From Vallitalea longa (GTDB taxonomy: Bacteria > Bacillota > Clostridia > Lachnospirales > Vallitaleaceae): a stretch of 64,000 bases of DNA. Positions 1 through 8,777 of the stretch are shown here, one piece after another. A model generated the notes under the pieces. The model was given only the letters and a program-made list of their open reading frames with translations, had not been told where the DNA came from and made no database searches. Where the stretch lies: NCBI RefSeq assembly GCF_027923465.1, contig NZ_BRLB01000008.1:1-64000 (forward strand). The letters run 5' to 3'. The stretch's first letter is position 1. Each line of letters starts with the position of its first letter. The translations under genes were made by a program, and so were the position numbers.

Positions 1-63
1 GGAGGAGCAACAATAGAAATGATTGAGAAATATATTCGCTCTCAAGCAGGAGTTAAAGATTAA
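1..63 (+). CDS. C-terminal tail of an IS200/IS605-family TnpA-like transposase (partial)
   Basis: Only the last 20 codons are in the window, open from base 1 to a TAA at 61-63. The tail contains GGATIEMIEKYIRSQ, which resembles the end of IS200/IS605 Y1 transposases (a GG-T-x-x-x-I-x-x-YI-x-x-Q pattern). It is followed within 20 bp by a G/C-rich hairpin flanked by GTTCCGATTCAT and TTCTCGAAAC, an arrangement I associate with right ends of this family. The catalytic HUH and Tyr residues are outside the window, so the assignment rests on the tail and the hairpin. Confidence 0.45.
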   Translation, partial: GGATIEMIEKYIRSQAGVKD

Positions 64-80
64 AAACCGTTCCGATTCAT

Positions 81-108
81 CTCCCTCCTAGTTAGAGGAG
101 GGGGTTTT
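81..108 (+). terminator. Hairpin plus T-run: IS200/IS605 right-end hairpin and/or terminator
   Basis: A 9-bp stem (CTCCCTCCT with AGGAGGGGG, one T-G pair) and 6-nt loop are followed by TTTT. It directly follows the transposase-like tail. In IS200/IS605 elements a subterminal hairpin at the right end is recognised by TnpA, so it may serve both roles. Confidence 0.5.
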
Positions 109-237
109 CTCGAAACATCTAGATAAAAACAGCTCACATATAATACAATTCAATGTTATGATTTTATGAAAGATCATCTCTTTCATAGATATCAAATAAA
201 ATGTATATTATAAGTCAGCTTAACTAATTACATTATT

Positions 238-506
238 AAACCGTGCGCCGCACTTCGACAAATATCCATAAGCGTTACCTTTATAGTTAGCTCAAATCAG
301 GCAACCTTACGGCACACAGGAGTTTCTACTTAGTGCTGCTTCCTTCCAGACCTGACACGGTTCGTAGATTCCTGTTGCGTAAGACCCAATCATCATCGCC
401 ACTTGTAAAGGGCAGCCTTACAAAATATATGCCTCCGATTGGCATCACCCCTGCTGTAGCGGATTGCAGGTACAGGGCACCGCTATCTCCCCGGCTGCAC
501 GGAAAC
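238..506 (-). ncRNA. ffs: Signal recognition particle RNA, large type (scRNA/6S-like SRP RNA)
   Basis: Read on the minus strand, the region contains the SRP domain IV hallmark GTCAGGTCTGGAAGGAAGCAGC (316-357 zone) and, at the 5' side, GCCGGGGAGATAGCGGTGCC and CTGTACCTGCAATCC, typical of the Alu domain of the ~270-nt Bacillus/Clostridium SRP RNA. The 5' CCGTGC near 505 pairs with GCACGG near 240, closing the molecule at about 268 nt. It assembles with Ffh for co-translational targeting to the membrane. In many Firmicutes it lies between tadA and dnaX; here tadA lies upstream in the same orientation, with a GH20 gene between them. Ends are estimated from the closing helix. Confidence 0.95.
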
Positions 507-615
507 TTTATATTATTCATATTAAAAATAACCACTTACTTCTAATATGATAATTCACTATTATATTATAAGTATAGCCTCGAAAGTCATTACTATACTT
601 AGCATTGTAACGAAT

Positions 616-644
616 AGTATAAATGTTTTTTGTCAATATGTCAA
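616..644 (-). promoter_or_regulatory. SigA-type promoter upstream of the SRP RNA
   Basis: On the minus strand TTGACA (639-644) is separated by exactly 17 bp from TATACT (616-621), close to the sigma-A consensus. Transcription would start near 609, about 100 nt before the mature SRP RNA 5' end, implying 5' processing or a second promoter nearer the gene. Confidence 0.65.
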
Positions 645-688
645 CTGGAATATTATATAATTCATCAAATTTTAATTACTGATGCCAA

Positions 689-2272
689 TTATTTCTTTTT
701 ACTCTTAATTAATTCAATAATGATAGAAAATATATTATTGACTTGTTTGAAATGCTTGCACACTTCTATTTTAGCCTTTAGGCCTTTTACATTTGCTTGA
801 GTTACAGTTGCATATCTGACTCCTGATTTTGATAACAAATCATTTAAAGATTTTAATCTATCAATAAAATCATTATAATCTCTATCGCTTTCATTAGTCC
901 ATCCTATCTCTGCTAGCGCAGAAAGTCTAGGAAATGTCAGATAATCTATTTTCTCTATATTTGTAACATATTCTGTCCATAAAGGTGCTTCAACACCTAA
1001 AATATTTTTTACTTTATCTTTCTTTACCCCTTCAAAAACCGGATTGAATTCATAGGTCTTCTGCAGTGTAGTCATACCATATGGATAATCTAAATATACA
1101 TGAAAAAAATCAGATATTATCATAGTTCTATCATCATTTATTGCCTTGATGGTATTCTGGTGTTTATCTGGATCCATCCAGTGTTGTACTACTACAGAAT
1201 CGTCTAGATTACCTGCCTTCAGAGACTCATTCCAAGTAACTGCCCTTTTACCTTTTTCTTTTAGGAATTCAGCTATTCTATTAGTAAAATACCCTTGAAG
1301 TTCTTCTTCATTATTAAGATTTTCTTCTTTTATTTTGTTCTGACAGTCAGGACATTCAATCCATCTTTCTTTTGGAACTTCATCTCCACCAATATGTATC
1401 AATTCTCCAGGGAATAGATCTATAATTTCTTCTAGAACATCAAAAATGAATTCATATGTACTTTCCTTACCTGCACATGCGATATCATTAATAACACCAA
1501 ATCTAGTACCCACTTCCAGTTGCTTTCCATTACATCCTAGATTAGGATAAGATGCTAGAAGAGATAAGAAATGGCCTGGCATATCGAACTCAGGTACAAT
1601 GGTGATATATCTTTCTTTTGCATACTCTACAACTTCTTTTATATCATCAACAGTATAATAACCACCATGAGGTTTATTGTCTGATTTATTAGATATTATA
1701 GTCTCTTTTCTGACAGAACCTATTTTTGTTAACTTCTCATATTTCTTGATCTCAATTCTGAAACCCTGATCGTCCGTTAAATGCCAATGGAAAATATTCA
1801 ATTTATGTAATGCCGAAAGATCAATCATTCTTTTAACTACTTCTTTATCAAAGAAATGTCTACAAACGTCTAGCATATAACCCCTATATTCATATCTTGG
1901 TACATCTTCTATTTCTACACAAGGTAAATTACAGTTGTTATCGTTCATAATCTGTCTTAGAGTCTGTACTCCATAAAATAATCCATGAATCGTACACGCA
2001 TCCAGTAGAATCTGCTTTTGTAGAATATTAATCTTATACCCTTCTTTTCCCAAATCAACTAGATTATCATCTAAATTTAGTGTAATTGAATTAACTCCTG
2101 TTTCATTTGAATTAGCTAGTTCTAATCCTGTTGCTTGTTTTATATATTGTTCTAGAAACTTTAATATAGGTCTTGCATTTTCATCAAAGCTAATCTTAGT
2201 AGATTGATTAATATTAAATACCCCTTCTTTTAAAATAATATGGTTGGGTTTTGGTATAACGTTTATACTCAT
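689..2272 (-). CDS. Beta-N-acetylhexosaminidase, glycoside hydrolase family 20
   Basis: This ~527-residue protein has an N-terminal GH20b-like domain (residues ~1-120) and a GH20 TIM-barrel with HWHLTDDQGFR and the catalytic Asp-Glu pair in HIGGDEVPKERW. GH20 enzymes release terminal GlcNAc or GalNAc by substrate-assisted catalysis. No signal peptide or membrane segment is visible, so it probably acts in the cytoplasm on imported chitooligosaccharides or recycled wall sugars. Two ATGs are adjacent; the second (2272) is better spaced from the GAAGGA ribosome-binding site, the first is at 2275. It sits between tadA and the SRP RNA, a place often occupied directly by dnaX in relatives, so it may be a later insertion. 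Confidence 0.9.
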   Translation of the reverse strand: MSINVIPKPNHIILKEGVFNINQSTKISFDENARPILKFLEQYIKQATGLELANSNETGVNSITLNLDDNLVDLGKEGYKINILQKQILLDACTIHGLFYGVQTLRQIMNDNNCNLPCVEIEDVPRYEYRGYMLDVCRHFFDKEVVKRMIDLSALHKLNIFHWHLTDDQGFRIEIKKYEKLTKIGSVRKETIISNKSDNKPHGGYYTVDDIKEVVEYAKERYITIVPEFDMPGHFLSLLASYPNLGCNGKQLEVGTRFGVINDIACAGKESTYEFIFDVLEEIIDLFPGELIHIGGDEVPKERWIECPDCQNKIKEENLNNEEELQGYFTNRIAEFLKEKGKRAVTWNESLKAGNLDDSVVVQHWMDPDKHQNTIKAINDDRTMIISDFFHVYLDYPYGMTTLQKTYEFNPVFEGVKKDKVKNILGVEAPLWTEYVTNIEKIDYLTFPRLSALAEIGWTNESDRDYNDFIDRLKSLNDLLSKSGVRYATVTQANVKGLKAKIEVCKHFKQVNNIFSIIIELIKSKKK

Positions 2273-2384
2273 CATTAATCCTTCTTTCTATATTATTATA
2301 AATCTAGGTTAATCTATTTGAAGTATATGACTAGTCTATATTAAAATGTCTTTGATAAGTAAATAACTATATTATAAAAGTAAA

Positions 2385-2861
2385 TTACTTATTCTTTTCT
2401 CTTAGTTTTCTAAAAAAATCTTTTAATAATCTACTACTTTCATCTTCCAACACTTCATATGTTATATCAACTTGATGATTGAATCTTTCTTCCTGCAACA
2501 GATTGACTATCGATCCTGCACATCCCGCTTTTCTATTATATGCAGCTATAACCACTCTAGGAATTCTAGCTTGGACAATGGCTCCAGCACACATTGGACA
2601 TGGCTCCAGTGTTATATACATTGTACAATCATCAAGCCTCCAATCACCAACAGCTTTTGAAGCTTTATCGATTGCCAATATTTCTGCATGAGACAATGTA
2701 TTTTTATCAGTATTTCTTCTATTAAATGCTTCTGCAATTATTTCATCATCTTTAACAATTACTGCCCCAATGGGAACTTCATCAATATCAAATGCCTTTT
2801 TTGCTTGCCCTAGAGCCTCATTCATATATTTAATGTCTTTATCATCTTGCACATCTTTCAC
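2385..2861 (-). CDS. tadA: tRNA-specific adenosine deaminase TadA
   Basis: The 158-residue protein has both zinc-deaminase signatures: HAEILAID (zinc His and catalytic Glu) and PCPMCAGA (two zinc Cys). TadA converts A34 to inosine in tRNA-Arg(ACG), allowing decoding of CGU/CGC/CGA. Its length matches the family. The listed start is a GTG without a clear ribosome-binding site; a second GTG three codons in (2852) follows AGGTGA at good spacing and may be the real start. Its position upstream of the SRP RNA is conserved in many Firmicutes. Confidence 0.95.
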   Translation of the reverse strand: MKDVQDDKDIKYMNEALGQAKKAFDIDEVPIGAVIVKDDEIIAEAFNRRNTDKNTLSHAEILAIDKASKAVGDWRLDDCTMYITLEPCPMCAGAIVQARIPRVVIAAYNRKAGCAGSIVNLLQEERFNHQVDITYEVLEDESSRLLKDFFRKLREKNK

Positions 2862-2999
2862 CTACATATCTTTTATTGAAACATTCTCTTGCATTTTCTA
2901 TTAGTTAATGCTACCATTATTATAAATTAACAGAGTAATTAAAACAATGATATAATAAAATATTTAACATAATATTAAGTTAATCTAAGGGAGGTAATT

Positions 3000-3416
3000 A
3001 TGGGGACTTCATTCAATACGGTAAAAAAAGGTTATGATCCTAAAGAAGTACAAGAATACATACAATTATTAGATAAAGAATTAAAGACTTACAAAGATAA
3101 AGAACAATTTATCTCAAGTGCTTTAGTAGAAGCACAAGTTTCGGCTAAGAATGTAGTTGAAGACGCCAAAAAACAGGCCCAAAAGATTGAAGCAGATGCA
3201 GTAAACAAACTTCAAGATATCAAAGAAAAAATTGAAAAATCAAAAAAGAAGATATATCAATTTCAAGAGGATTATGCTAATTTTACTAAAAGATTCGAAT
3301 CCTCATTTAATGAAACCGAACTTAATAAATTACTTACAAGTTTAGATTCAATATATACATCTTTAGAAACAAACCAATCTAAAGAGGATGAAAAAACTAA
3401 AAAATCTGCTGTTTAG
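3000..3416 (+). CDS. DivIVA-domain protein
   Basis: The 138-residue protein starts with a DivIVA-type motif: a short N-terminal stretch, then KKGYDPKEVQEYIQLLDKE. A long predicted coiled coil rich in Lys, Glu, Ala and Gln follows (residues ~25-95), with a charged tail. DivIVA-family proteins sense membrane curvature and recruit partners to poles or septa; this one is shorter than classical DivIVA and the exact role is unknown. It has a strong AAGGGAGG ribosome-binding site and is diverged from tadA across a 138-bp gap. The next gene starts 21 bp downstream, so the three genes to 4982 probably form one operon. Confidence 0.75.
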   Translation: MGTSFNTVKKGYDPKEVQEYIQLLDKELKTYKDKEQFISSALVEAQVSAKNVVEDAKKQAQKIEADAVNKLQDIKEKIEKSKKKIYQFQEDYANFTKRFESSFNETELNKLLTSLDSIYTSLETNQSKEDEKTKKSAV

Positions 3417-3437
3417 TTTAGGACTAGGAGTTTACAT

Positions 3438-4130
3438 ATGAATATTAAAGGGTTTACAAAAACAACTTTATTAGATTATCCAGGTCATATTGCATCCACT
3501 ATCTTTACAGGTGGATGTAATTTTAATTGTCCCTATTGTCATAATGGAGATTTAGTTCTGAATCACACCAACTTGGATAACTTAACTGAAAATTATATAC
3601 TAGCCAATATAAAAAAACGTTGTGGCATGATAAACAGTATATGCATAAGTGGTGGAGAACCAACATTACAACCAGATTTAATTGAATTTCTTCAAAAAAT
3701 CAAGGAATATCCTATAAAAATCAAACTTGACACCAACGGAAGTAACCCTCATGTAATAGAAACTGCTTATAAAAATAATTTAATTGATTACATAGCCATG
3801 GATATAAAAAATAGCAAGGAAAAATACAGTATCACATGTGATAAAGCCATTAATTTAAATAATATTGAAAAATCTATCGATTATATTAAATCTTGCGGTA
3901 TTGATTATGAGTTTAGAACTACTGTTATAAGAGAATTTCATAACATTGAAGATATAATGAATATTGGTAAATGGTTAAACGGAAGTAAAAGGTATTTCAT
4001 TCAGCAATATATAGAAAGTGATAAACAAATTAAAGACGGATTTCATGGGCATAGCCTTGAAACATTAGAAAAATTCCAAAACAGTATAAAACAATATTTT
4101 GAATCAGTATCTATCCGAGGAGTTGATTAG
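3438..4130 (+). CDS. Anaerobic ribonucleotide reductase activating-type radical SAM protein (NrdG-like)
   Basis: The 230-residue protein opens with GFTKTTLLDYPGHIASTIFTGGCNFNCPYCHN, whose CxxxCxxC (Cys in GGCNFNCPYCHN) binds the 4Fe-4S cluster of radical SAM enzymes. SGGEPTLQ is the usual second SAM-contact motif. The DYPG start and overall length match the subfamily annotated as anaerobic ribonucleoside-triphosphate reductase activating protein, which makes the glycyl radical on class III NrdD. No nrdD is in the window, so the actual partner could be another glycyl-radical enzyme. A GGAG ribosome-binding site precedes the start. Confidence 0.8.
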   Translation: MNIKGFTKTTLLDYPGHIASTIFTGGCNFNCPYCHNGDLVLNHTNLDNLTENYILANIKKRCGMINSICISGGEPTLQPDLIEFLQKIKEYPIKIKLDTNGSNPHVIETAYKNNLIDYIAMDIKNSKEKYSITCDKAINLNNIEKSIDYIKSCGIDYEFRTTVIREFHNIEDIMNIGKWLNGSKRYFIQQYIESDKQIKDGFHGHSLETLEKFQNSIKQYFESVSIRGVD

Positions 4131-4982
4131 ATGATTAGTAATTCTGGTTACTCAGAATATAATCAAGAGCCCCAAGGTTATGAATCTAATGATGAATTTT
4201 TCATTGTAAATAGCTGTGGAAATGACAAATTTTATCACACTAATTTTTGGCAGAAAAGAATAAAAGGTAGAAAAGATTATTACTTGATATATGTAAAAAA
4301 AGGCATTTTATCTTGTAATATCAATAAAACACCTTACAGAATCAATACAGGTCAAGTAATCATGATAGATCCAAATGAATCTTATGAGGTATATTACTCA
4401 GACAAAGTATATCAAGAAGTATTTTGGATTAATTTTACAGGCTATGGGGTTAAAAGTATATTAAACCAACTAAATATAATCAGCAAAAAAAGTTATTTCG
4501 TTGGAAATTCCCCTAATATTGATAACTTATTCATTAATATAATAAAAGAACTTCAGATACGTAACCAATCTTATACGGTTATCTGTAGTGGATACCTTGT
4601 TGAGCTATTAGCTACTATCTGCAGATGTAAAAAATGTAATCATGGAAATACATTGGCAAGTGAATCAGAATTACATGAAATTATGATTTATTTAAATGAA
4701 AGTTATAATCATAATCACACAATTGAAGAGCTGGCAAAAAAATGTAATCTTTCTACATATTATTTTATTAGAAAATTCAAAAAAATATCTGGTTATTCCC
4801 CACAAAAATATTTATTGAAAATTAGAATGGATAATGCTAAAAAAATGCTTATTGAATCCAATTTAAGTATAGCTAATATAGGTTATATGGTAGGATTCAA
4901 AAATGCTTTATATTTCAGTAAGGCTTTTAAAGAATTCGTAGGGAAAAGTCCATCTCAATATAGAAAAGACTTAATATTGTAA
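4131..4982 (+). CDS. AraC-family transcriptional regulator with cupin-like sensor domain
   Basis: The 283-residue protein has an N-terminal sugar-sensing cupin-like half (GQVIMIDPNESYEVYYSD) and a C-terminal pair of AraC helix-turn-helix motifs (TIEELAKKCNLSTYYFIRKFKK and IANIGYMVGFKNALYFSKAFKE). Its ATG immediately follows the stop of the radical SAM gene, and its GAGGAG lies inside that gene, so the two are translationally coupled. Pairing AraC with an NrdG-like gene is unusual; the target is not evident. Confidence 0.85.
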   Translation: MISNSGYSEYNQEPQGYESNDEFFIVNSCGNDKFYHTNFWQKRIKGRKDYYLIYVKKGILSCNINKTPYRINTGQVIMIDPNESYEVYYSDKVYQEVFWINFTGYGVKSILNQLNIISKKSYFVGNSPNIDNLFINIIKELQIRNQSYTVICSGYLVELLATICRCKKCNHGNTLASESELHEIMIYLNESYNHNHTIEELAKKCNLSTYYFIRKFKKISGYSPQKYLLKIRMDNAKKMLIESNLSIANIGYMVGFKNALYFSKAFKEFVGKSPSQYRKDLIL

Positions 4983-5021
4983 AACTAATATATATTCTAC
5001 TATTTTATTTAAAAAAAAGAA

Positions 5022-5102
5022 AAAACTCCCTATTTAAGATATAATATTCGTTTTTAATATGGTTAAACTAATATTATAATAATATCTTAAGGAGGGAGTT
5101 TT
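5022..5102 (+). promoter_or_regulatory. Long imperfect hairpin masking the ribosome-binding site of the next gene
   Basis: AAAACTCCC (5022-5030) pairs with GGGAGTTTT (5094-5102), TTAAGATAT (5034-5042) with ATATCTTAA (5082-5090), and AATATT (5043-5048) with AATATT (5070-5075). The 3' arm contains the GGAGGGAG ribosome-binding site of the small gene starting at 5104. On the minus strand the same hairpin is followed by a T-rich run and could act as a terminator. Regulation of translation is inferred from pairing only. Confidence 0.55.
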
Positions 5103-5103
5103 G

Positions 5104-5379
5104 ATGCTAAATAGTATATATGAAACTAGAACACGTTTAAAAGAAGGTTATCATATTTCTTTAACTATACCACGAGAAGAATATACTGTCATTTATGGTA
5201 ATAATATCTGTGATAAAAATGCTTCAGAAATAATTAACAATTATCTACAACATAGAGATGATGATGGTCAAGCGTTTGATATCAAGATATATGACCATGA
5301 AGCAAGTAATATGATTGAAATAGAAGCTAGATTGAATTATCTTAAAAACGAACATACCGATTATGAAACATATCACTAA
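5104..5379 (+). CDS. Small hypothetical protein
   Basis: This 91-residue acidic protein (it ends HTDYETYH) has no signal peptide, membrane helix or motif I recognise. The residues look like a small alpha/beta fold. I chose the ATG at 5104 because it is 8 nt from GGAGG; an in-frame TTG at 5101 is only 5 nt away. The Shine-Dalgarno lies in the 3' arm of a long hairpin, so translation may be regulated. It appears monocistronic, with about 290 bp before the next gene. Confidence 0.65.
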   Translation: MLNSIYETRTRLKEGYHISLTIPREEYTVIYGNNICDKNASEIINNYLQHRDDDGQAFDIKIYDHEASNMIEIEARLNYLKNEHTDYETYH

Positions 5380-5668
5380 CATCTATTATGGAGTATTAAT
5401 GCTACCAACTGTTTATTACACTATTTTATTAATTAATATTAACTCAGAACTATAATCTAATTAAAATGATCAAAAAATTATTTTTGCTTTGCAGAATAAG
5501 AAACAGAAAAATATCTATTTTTAATTTTGCAAAGCTCTTTAAATAATAATATGGGACACATGTCCATTGACTGCCATCGGGAATCAATATATAATTAAAT
5601 TAGTTAATTATAGTAATACTATATTTAACTAAGGATTTAACTATTAAACGAATATTGGGAGGATTGTT
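5380..5668 (+). other. Non-coding gap with one inverted repeat upstream of the nucleotidase gene
   Basis: No gene is seen. GCTTTGCA (5486-5493) is repeated in inverted form as TGCAAAGC (5528-5535), separated by 34 nt. A small GGAC/GTCC hairpin lies near 5552-5563. The gap ends with the GGGAGG ribosome-binding site of the gene at 5669. I recognise no riboswitch class here. Confidence 0.35.
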
Positions 5669-7429
5669 ATGAAGAGCAGAGTAAGAAAGTTATTGAGTAT
5701 GCTATTGATTTTGACAGTAATATTTAACTTGAACACTTTATTCATGTTTGCAAGTGATGATACTGAAGTTTCTACACCTGCAGCAACTGACACAATATTA
5801 CCCGCAACCCAACAAATAGAGAATGTCATTGATATATTAACTGTTAATGACTTCCATGGTAACGTAACAGAAAGTGGAAAAAACATAGGTATGGCAAAAA
5901 TGGTTCGTTATATTAATGACCAAAAAGCTAAAAACCCTAATACTATTGTTGTATCAGGTGGTGACAACTATCAAGGTACAGCCCTTTCTAATCTTACATA
6001 TGGTGCTCCAGTAAACGAAATGTTCAAAGGTATGGGAGTAATAGCATCAGCAGTAGGTAATCATGAATTCGACTGGGGTGCTAACCGAATCGAACAATGG
6101 GGAAAAGACGGAAACTTTACTTTCTTGGCAGCTAATATTTATAACAAAGAAACTAATGAACCTGTGGAATGGGCAAAACCTTATTTGATTCATGAAGTAG
6201 CTGGCAAAAAAATTGCTTTTATAGGTCTTTCTACAGTAGAAACAGCTTATAAAACTAAAGTTGATAATGTAGCTGCAATCGAATTCAAACCAGCGGATGA
6301 AGCTGCTAAAATATGGGTAGATTATTTAAAATCTGGAAAAGCTGAAGAAGGTACTCCAGATATTATAATAGCTTTAACACATGTTCCAACTTGGCAGGAT
6401 GATTATGGTGAAAATCCTGAGTTACCTATAACAGGTGAAGAGATTGGTACTCTTTGCAAAGTAGAAGGAATTGATGCTGTTATAACAGGTCACTCACATA
6501 AGACTGTATCTGGATATATAAATGATAAACCTGTTATTCAAGCTTATAAATATGGTAGAGCTGTTGGTAAACTTTCTATAGGATTAAATGAAGATGGTAG
6601 TGTTAAATCAATCACTCCTTCAGTAAATTCTGTTTATAAGATTTCTTCAGATCTAGTTGAAGATCCAGAAACCAAAGAAATACACGATAAGTATGTGGCT
6701 GATTTTGCTCCTATAGCTAATGAAGTTGTAGGACAACTAAATGGACGTTTGTCACATGATAGTGGTTATAAAAATGTTACTCCTCTAGGTTTATGGACAG
6801 CTGATATCATGAGAAAAGCTGCTAATACTGAAATAGGTTTAACTAATGGTGGAGGACTTAGAAGAAGCCTTGAAGAAGGTAATATCACTATGGGTGATTT
6901 ATATGAAGTGATTCCTTTTGATAATACATTAACAACAATGGAAGTGACAGGTCAACATCTAAAAGAATTAGTTAATCATGGTATTGAAGCTGCTGATATG
7001 GGTGATGGGCAATTCGCAGGATTAAAAGTCATATATAATCCAAAAGCAGACTACGAAAATAGAATCGTGAGTTTTACATTAGAAGATGGTACTCCTGTTG
7101 ATATGAATAAAAAATATACCTTAACAACTAATGATTTCGTAGCTACTGGAGGAGATCAATATAACTTTGATGGAGCAGAAAATATAGTAGATACATTTGT
7201 TCCTATAAGAGATGAACTAGCTAAAGCCATTAAAGCTGAAGGTACTGTTACAGCTCCTGAAGTAAATGTAATATCACAACTAAGCACATATAAAATAAAA
7301 GTTGGAGATGTTCTTTGGAAAATAGCTGAATTATATAATACCACTTATCAAGAACTAGCTAAACTAAATAATTTAAAAAATCCTCATCTAATTTATTCTG
7401 GTAAAACATTATTAGTACCTGCTAACTAA
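5669..7429 (+). CDS. Secreted 5'-nucleotidase / 2',3'-cyclic phosphodiesterase family protein with C-terminal LysM
   Basis: The 586-residue protein starts with a basic, hydrophobic signal peptide (~1-29). A calcineurin-like metallophosphatase domain follows with NDFHGN (60-65), GGDN (97-100), GNHEFDWG (130-137), the metal His in THVP (~238) and GHSH (274-277). The 5'-nucleotidase C-terminal domain (NGGGLRR, TTNDFVATGGD) comes next, and residues 541-586 form a LysM repeat (IKVGDVLWKIAELYN). The LysM would tether the enzyme to peptidoglycan, so it likely scavenges extracellular nucleotides for nucleoside and phosphate uptake. It has a GGGAGG ribosome-binding site and its own downstream terminator. 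Confidence 0.92.
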   Translation: MKSRVRKLLSMLLILTVIFNLNTLFMFASDDTEVSTPAATDTILPATQQIENVIDILTVNDFHGNVTESGKNIGMAKMVRYINDQKAKNPNTIVVSGGDNYQGTALSNLTYGAPVNEMFKGMGVIASAVGNHEFDWGANRIEQWGKDGNFTFLAANIYNKETNEPVEWAKPYLIHEVAGKKIAFIGLSTVETAYKTKVDNVAAIEFKPADEAAKIWVDYLKSGKAEEGTPDIIIALTHVPTWQDDYGENPELPITGEEIGTLCKVEGIDAVITGHSHKTVSGYINDKPVIQAYKYGRAVGKLSIGLNEDGSVKSITPSVNSVYKISSDLVEDPETKEIHDKYVADFAPIANEVVGQLNGRLSHDSGYKNVTPLGLWTADIMRKAANTEIGLTNGGGLRRSLEEGNITMGDLYEVIPFDNTLTTMEVTGQHLKELVNHGIEAADMGDGQFAGLKVIYNPKADYENRIVSFTLEDGTPVDMNKKYTLTTNDFVATGGDQYNFDGAENIVDTFVPIRDELAKAIKAEGTVTAPEVNVISQLSTYKIKVGDVLWKIAELYNTTYQELAKLNNLKNPHLIYSGKTLLVPAN

Positions 7430-7441
7430 ACTAATTAATTC

Positions 7442-7474
7442 AAAAGGGGTTGTCTATAAGACATCCCCTTTTTA
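7442..7474 (+). terminator. Rho-independent terminator after the nucleotidase gene
   Basis: AAAAGGGG-TTGTC pairs with GACAT-CCCCTTTT around a short TATAA loop and ends in a T-run. It lies 13 bp after the stop codon and separates this gene from the YibE/F gene. Confidence 0.85.
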
Positions 7475-7557
7475 CACTAAAAATAAGTCAATAATAAAGA
7501 ACAAAAACTCAATTGAACAACTTTCAATATTAAATTAGTAAACGAGGAGAAAATAAC

Positions 7558-8730
7558 ATGAAATGTAAAAGTCTAATATTTACTATACTCATTTCATTAT
7601 TTTTAACATCTTGTTCATCTGAATCAACTGATGATATAACAAAAGATGAAAAATACGGAGGTCTTGCCACATACTACGAAGATGATATGGAAAAACCTGA
7701 TTATGATGTAGTAAAAGCTAAAGTGATTGATATAACTAGTGATGATACTAAAGATGAGCGTCCAGATATTCCTATAGAACAAGATATCAGATATCAATAT
7801 CTTTATATAAAAATATTGCAGGGTAACCATAAAGGGGAAGAATATACTGTAAGAAATACTGTTGAAATGGTTAATCCTTACAGATTGATATTCAGAAGAA
7901 ATGATAAGATGTATATATATGTGTATGAAACAGATAAAGGTACTGTTGGAGATATTCATATCTATGAACGTTGTAGAGACAGTGCAATAATTCTTATTGT
8001 TATTTCTTTTTTAATACTATTAATAGTAATTGGAGGTTTCAAAGGTCTCAAATCCATAATTACATTGGCTATCACCATATTGTTAATATCTTTTGTCATG
8101 TTACCACTAATTCTAAGAGGTTATAATCCCTTATTGGTTACCGTTGGGGTCATATCCGTAACAACAACTTTGACTTTAGTAATAATAAGTGGCTGGAATA
8201 AAAAAACACGAACTGCTATCTTAGGAACAGTAGGAGGAGTATTAGTAGCGGCACTTGCTGCTGGAATAGTTTCAAATATAGCTATGCTTACTGGATTAGG
8301 TGAAGAACAAGCAAGAATGCTTGCCTATATTCCTCAGAACAGACATCTTGATTTTAAAGGAATCCTACTATCAGGTATTATAATAGGTGCATTGGGAGCT
8401 GTAATGGACGTTTCTCTATCCATAGCTTCTTCAATGTGGGAGATAGAAGAAAATAATCCTAAAATAAAAACTAAGAAATTAATTAAATCAGGTATGAATA
8501 TTGGAAAAGACATCATGGGCTCTATGTCAAACACTCTTATCTTAGCGTATGTGGGAGGTTCGATTCATTTATTATTACTATTTATTGCATATAATATAAC
8601 TATACCCGAAATACTAAATATGGACATGATAGCATCAGAAATTGTAAGAGCCATAGCAGGAAGTATAGGTTTAATCTCAGCAATACCGCTAACTACCTGG
8701 ATAGGGGGTACACTGGGTAGAAAAAATTAA
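7558..8730 (+). CDS. YibE/F-family integral membrane protein
   Basis: The 390-residue protein starts with a lipoprotein-like signal (FLTSCSSE). An extracytoplasmic region (~25-135) contains QDIRYQYLYIKILQGNHKGEEYTVRN, and about seven hydrophobic segments follow from residue ~145 to the end. The order beta-rich extracellular part, then RDSAIILIVISFLILLIVIGGFKGLKS and the conserved GVLVAALAAGIVSN and GALGAVMDVSLSIASSMWEI segments, matches the YibE/F family. Its biochemical function is not established. GAGGAG precedes the ATG. It is followed by the THF riboswitch region, so it is probably monocistronic. Confidence 0.85.
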   Translation: MKCKSLIFTILISLFLTSCSSESTDDITKDEKYGGLATYYEDDMEKPDYDVVKAKVIDITSDDTKDERPDIPIEQDIRYQYLYIKILQGNHKGEEYTVRNTVEMVNPYRLIFRRNDKMYIYVYETDKGTVGDIHIYERCRDSAIILIVISFLILLIVIGGFKGLKSIITLAITILLISFVMLPLILRGYNPLLVTVGVISVTTTLTLVIISGWNKKTRTAILGTVGGVLVAALAAGIVSNIAMLTGLGEEQARMLAYIPQNRHLDFKGILLSGIIIGALGAVMDVSLSIASSMWEIEENNPKIKTKKLIKSGMNIGKDIMGSMSNTLILAYVGGSIHLLLLFIAYNITIPEILNMDMIASEIVRAIAGSIGLISAIPLTTWIGGTLGRKN

Positions 8731-8777
8731 TTATGTATGGACAACTGATACTTTATTCTATATAATAATATTTGTAC

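Noticed and set aside
326-545. Small open frames on both strands near 330-545
   Set aside because: They cover the SRP RNA, which explains the sequence conservation; no protein family or ribosome-binding site is seen.
5540-5668. Possible riboswitch upstream of the nucleotidase gene
   Set aside because: I compared it by eye with purine, preQ1 and c-di-GMP aptamers and found none of their conserved blocks; only short inverted repeats are present.
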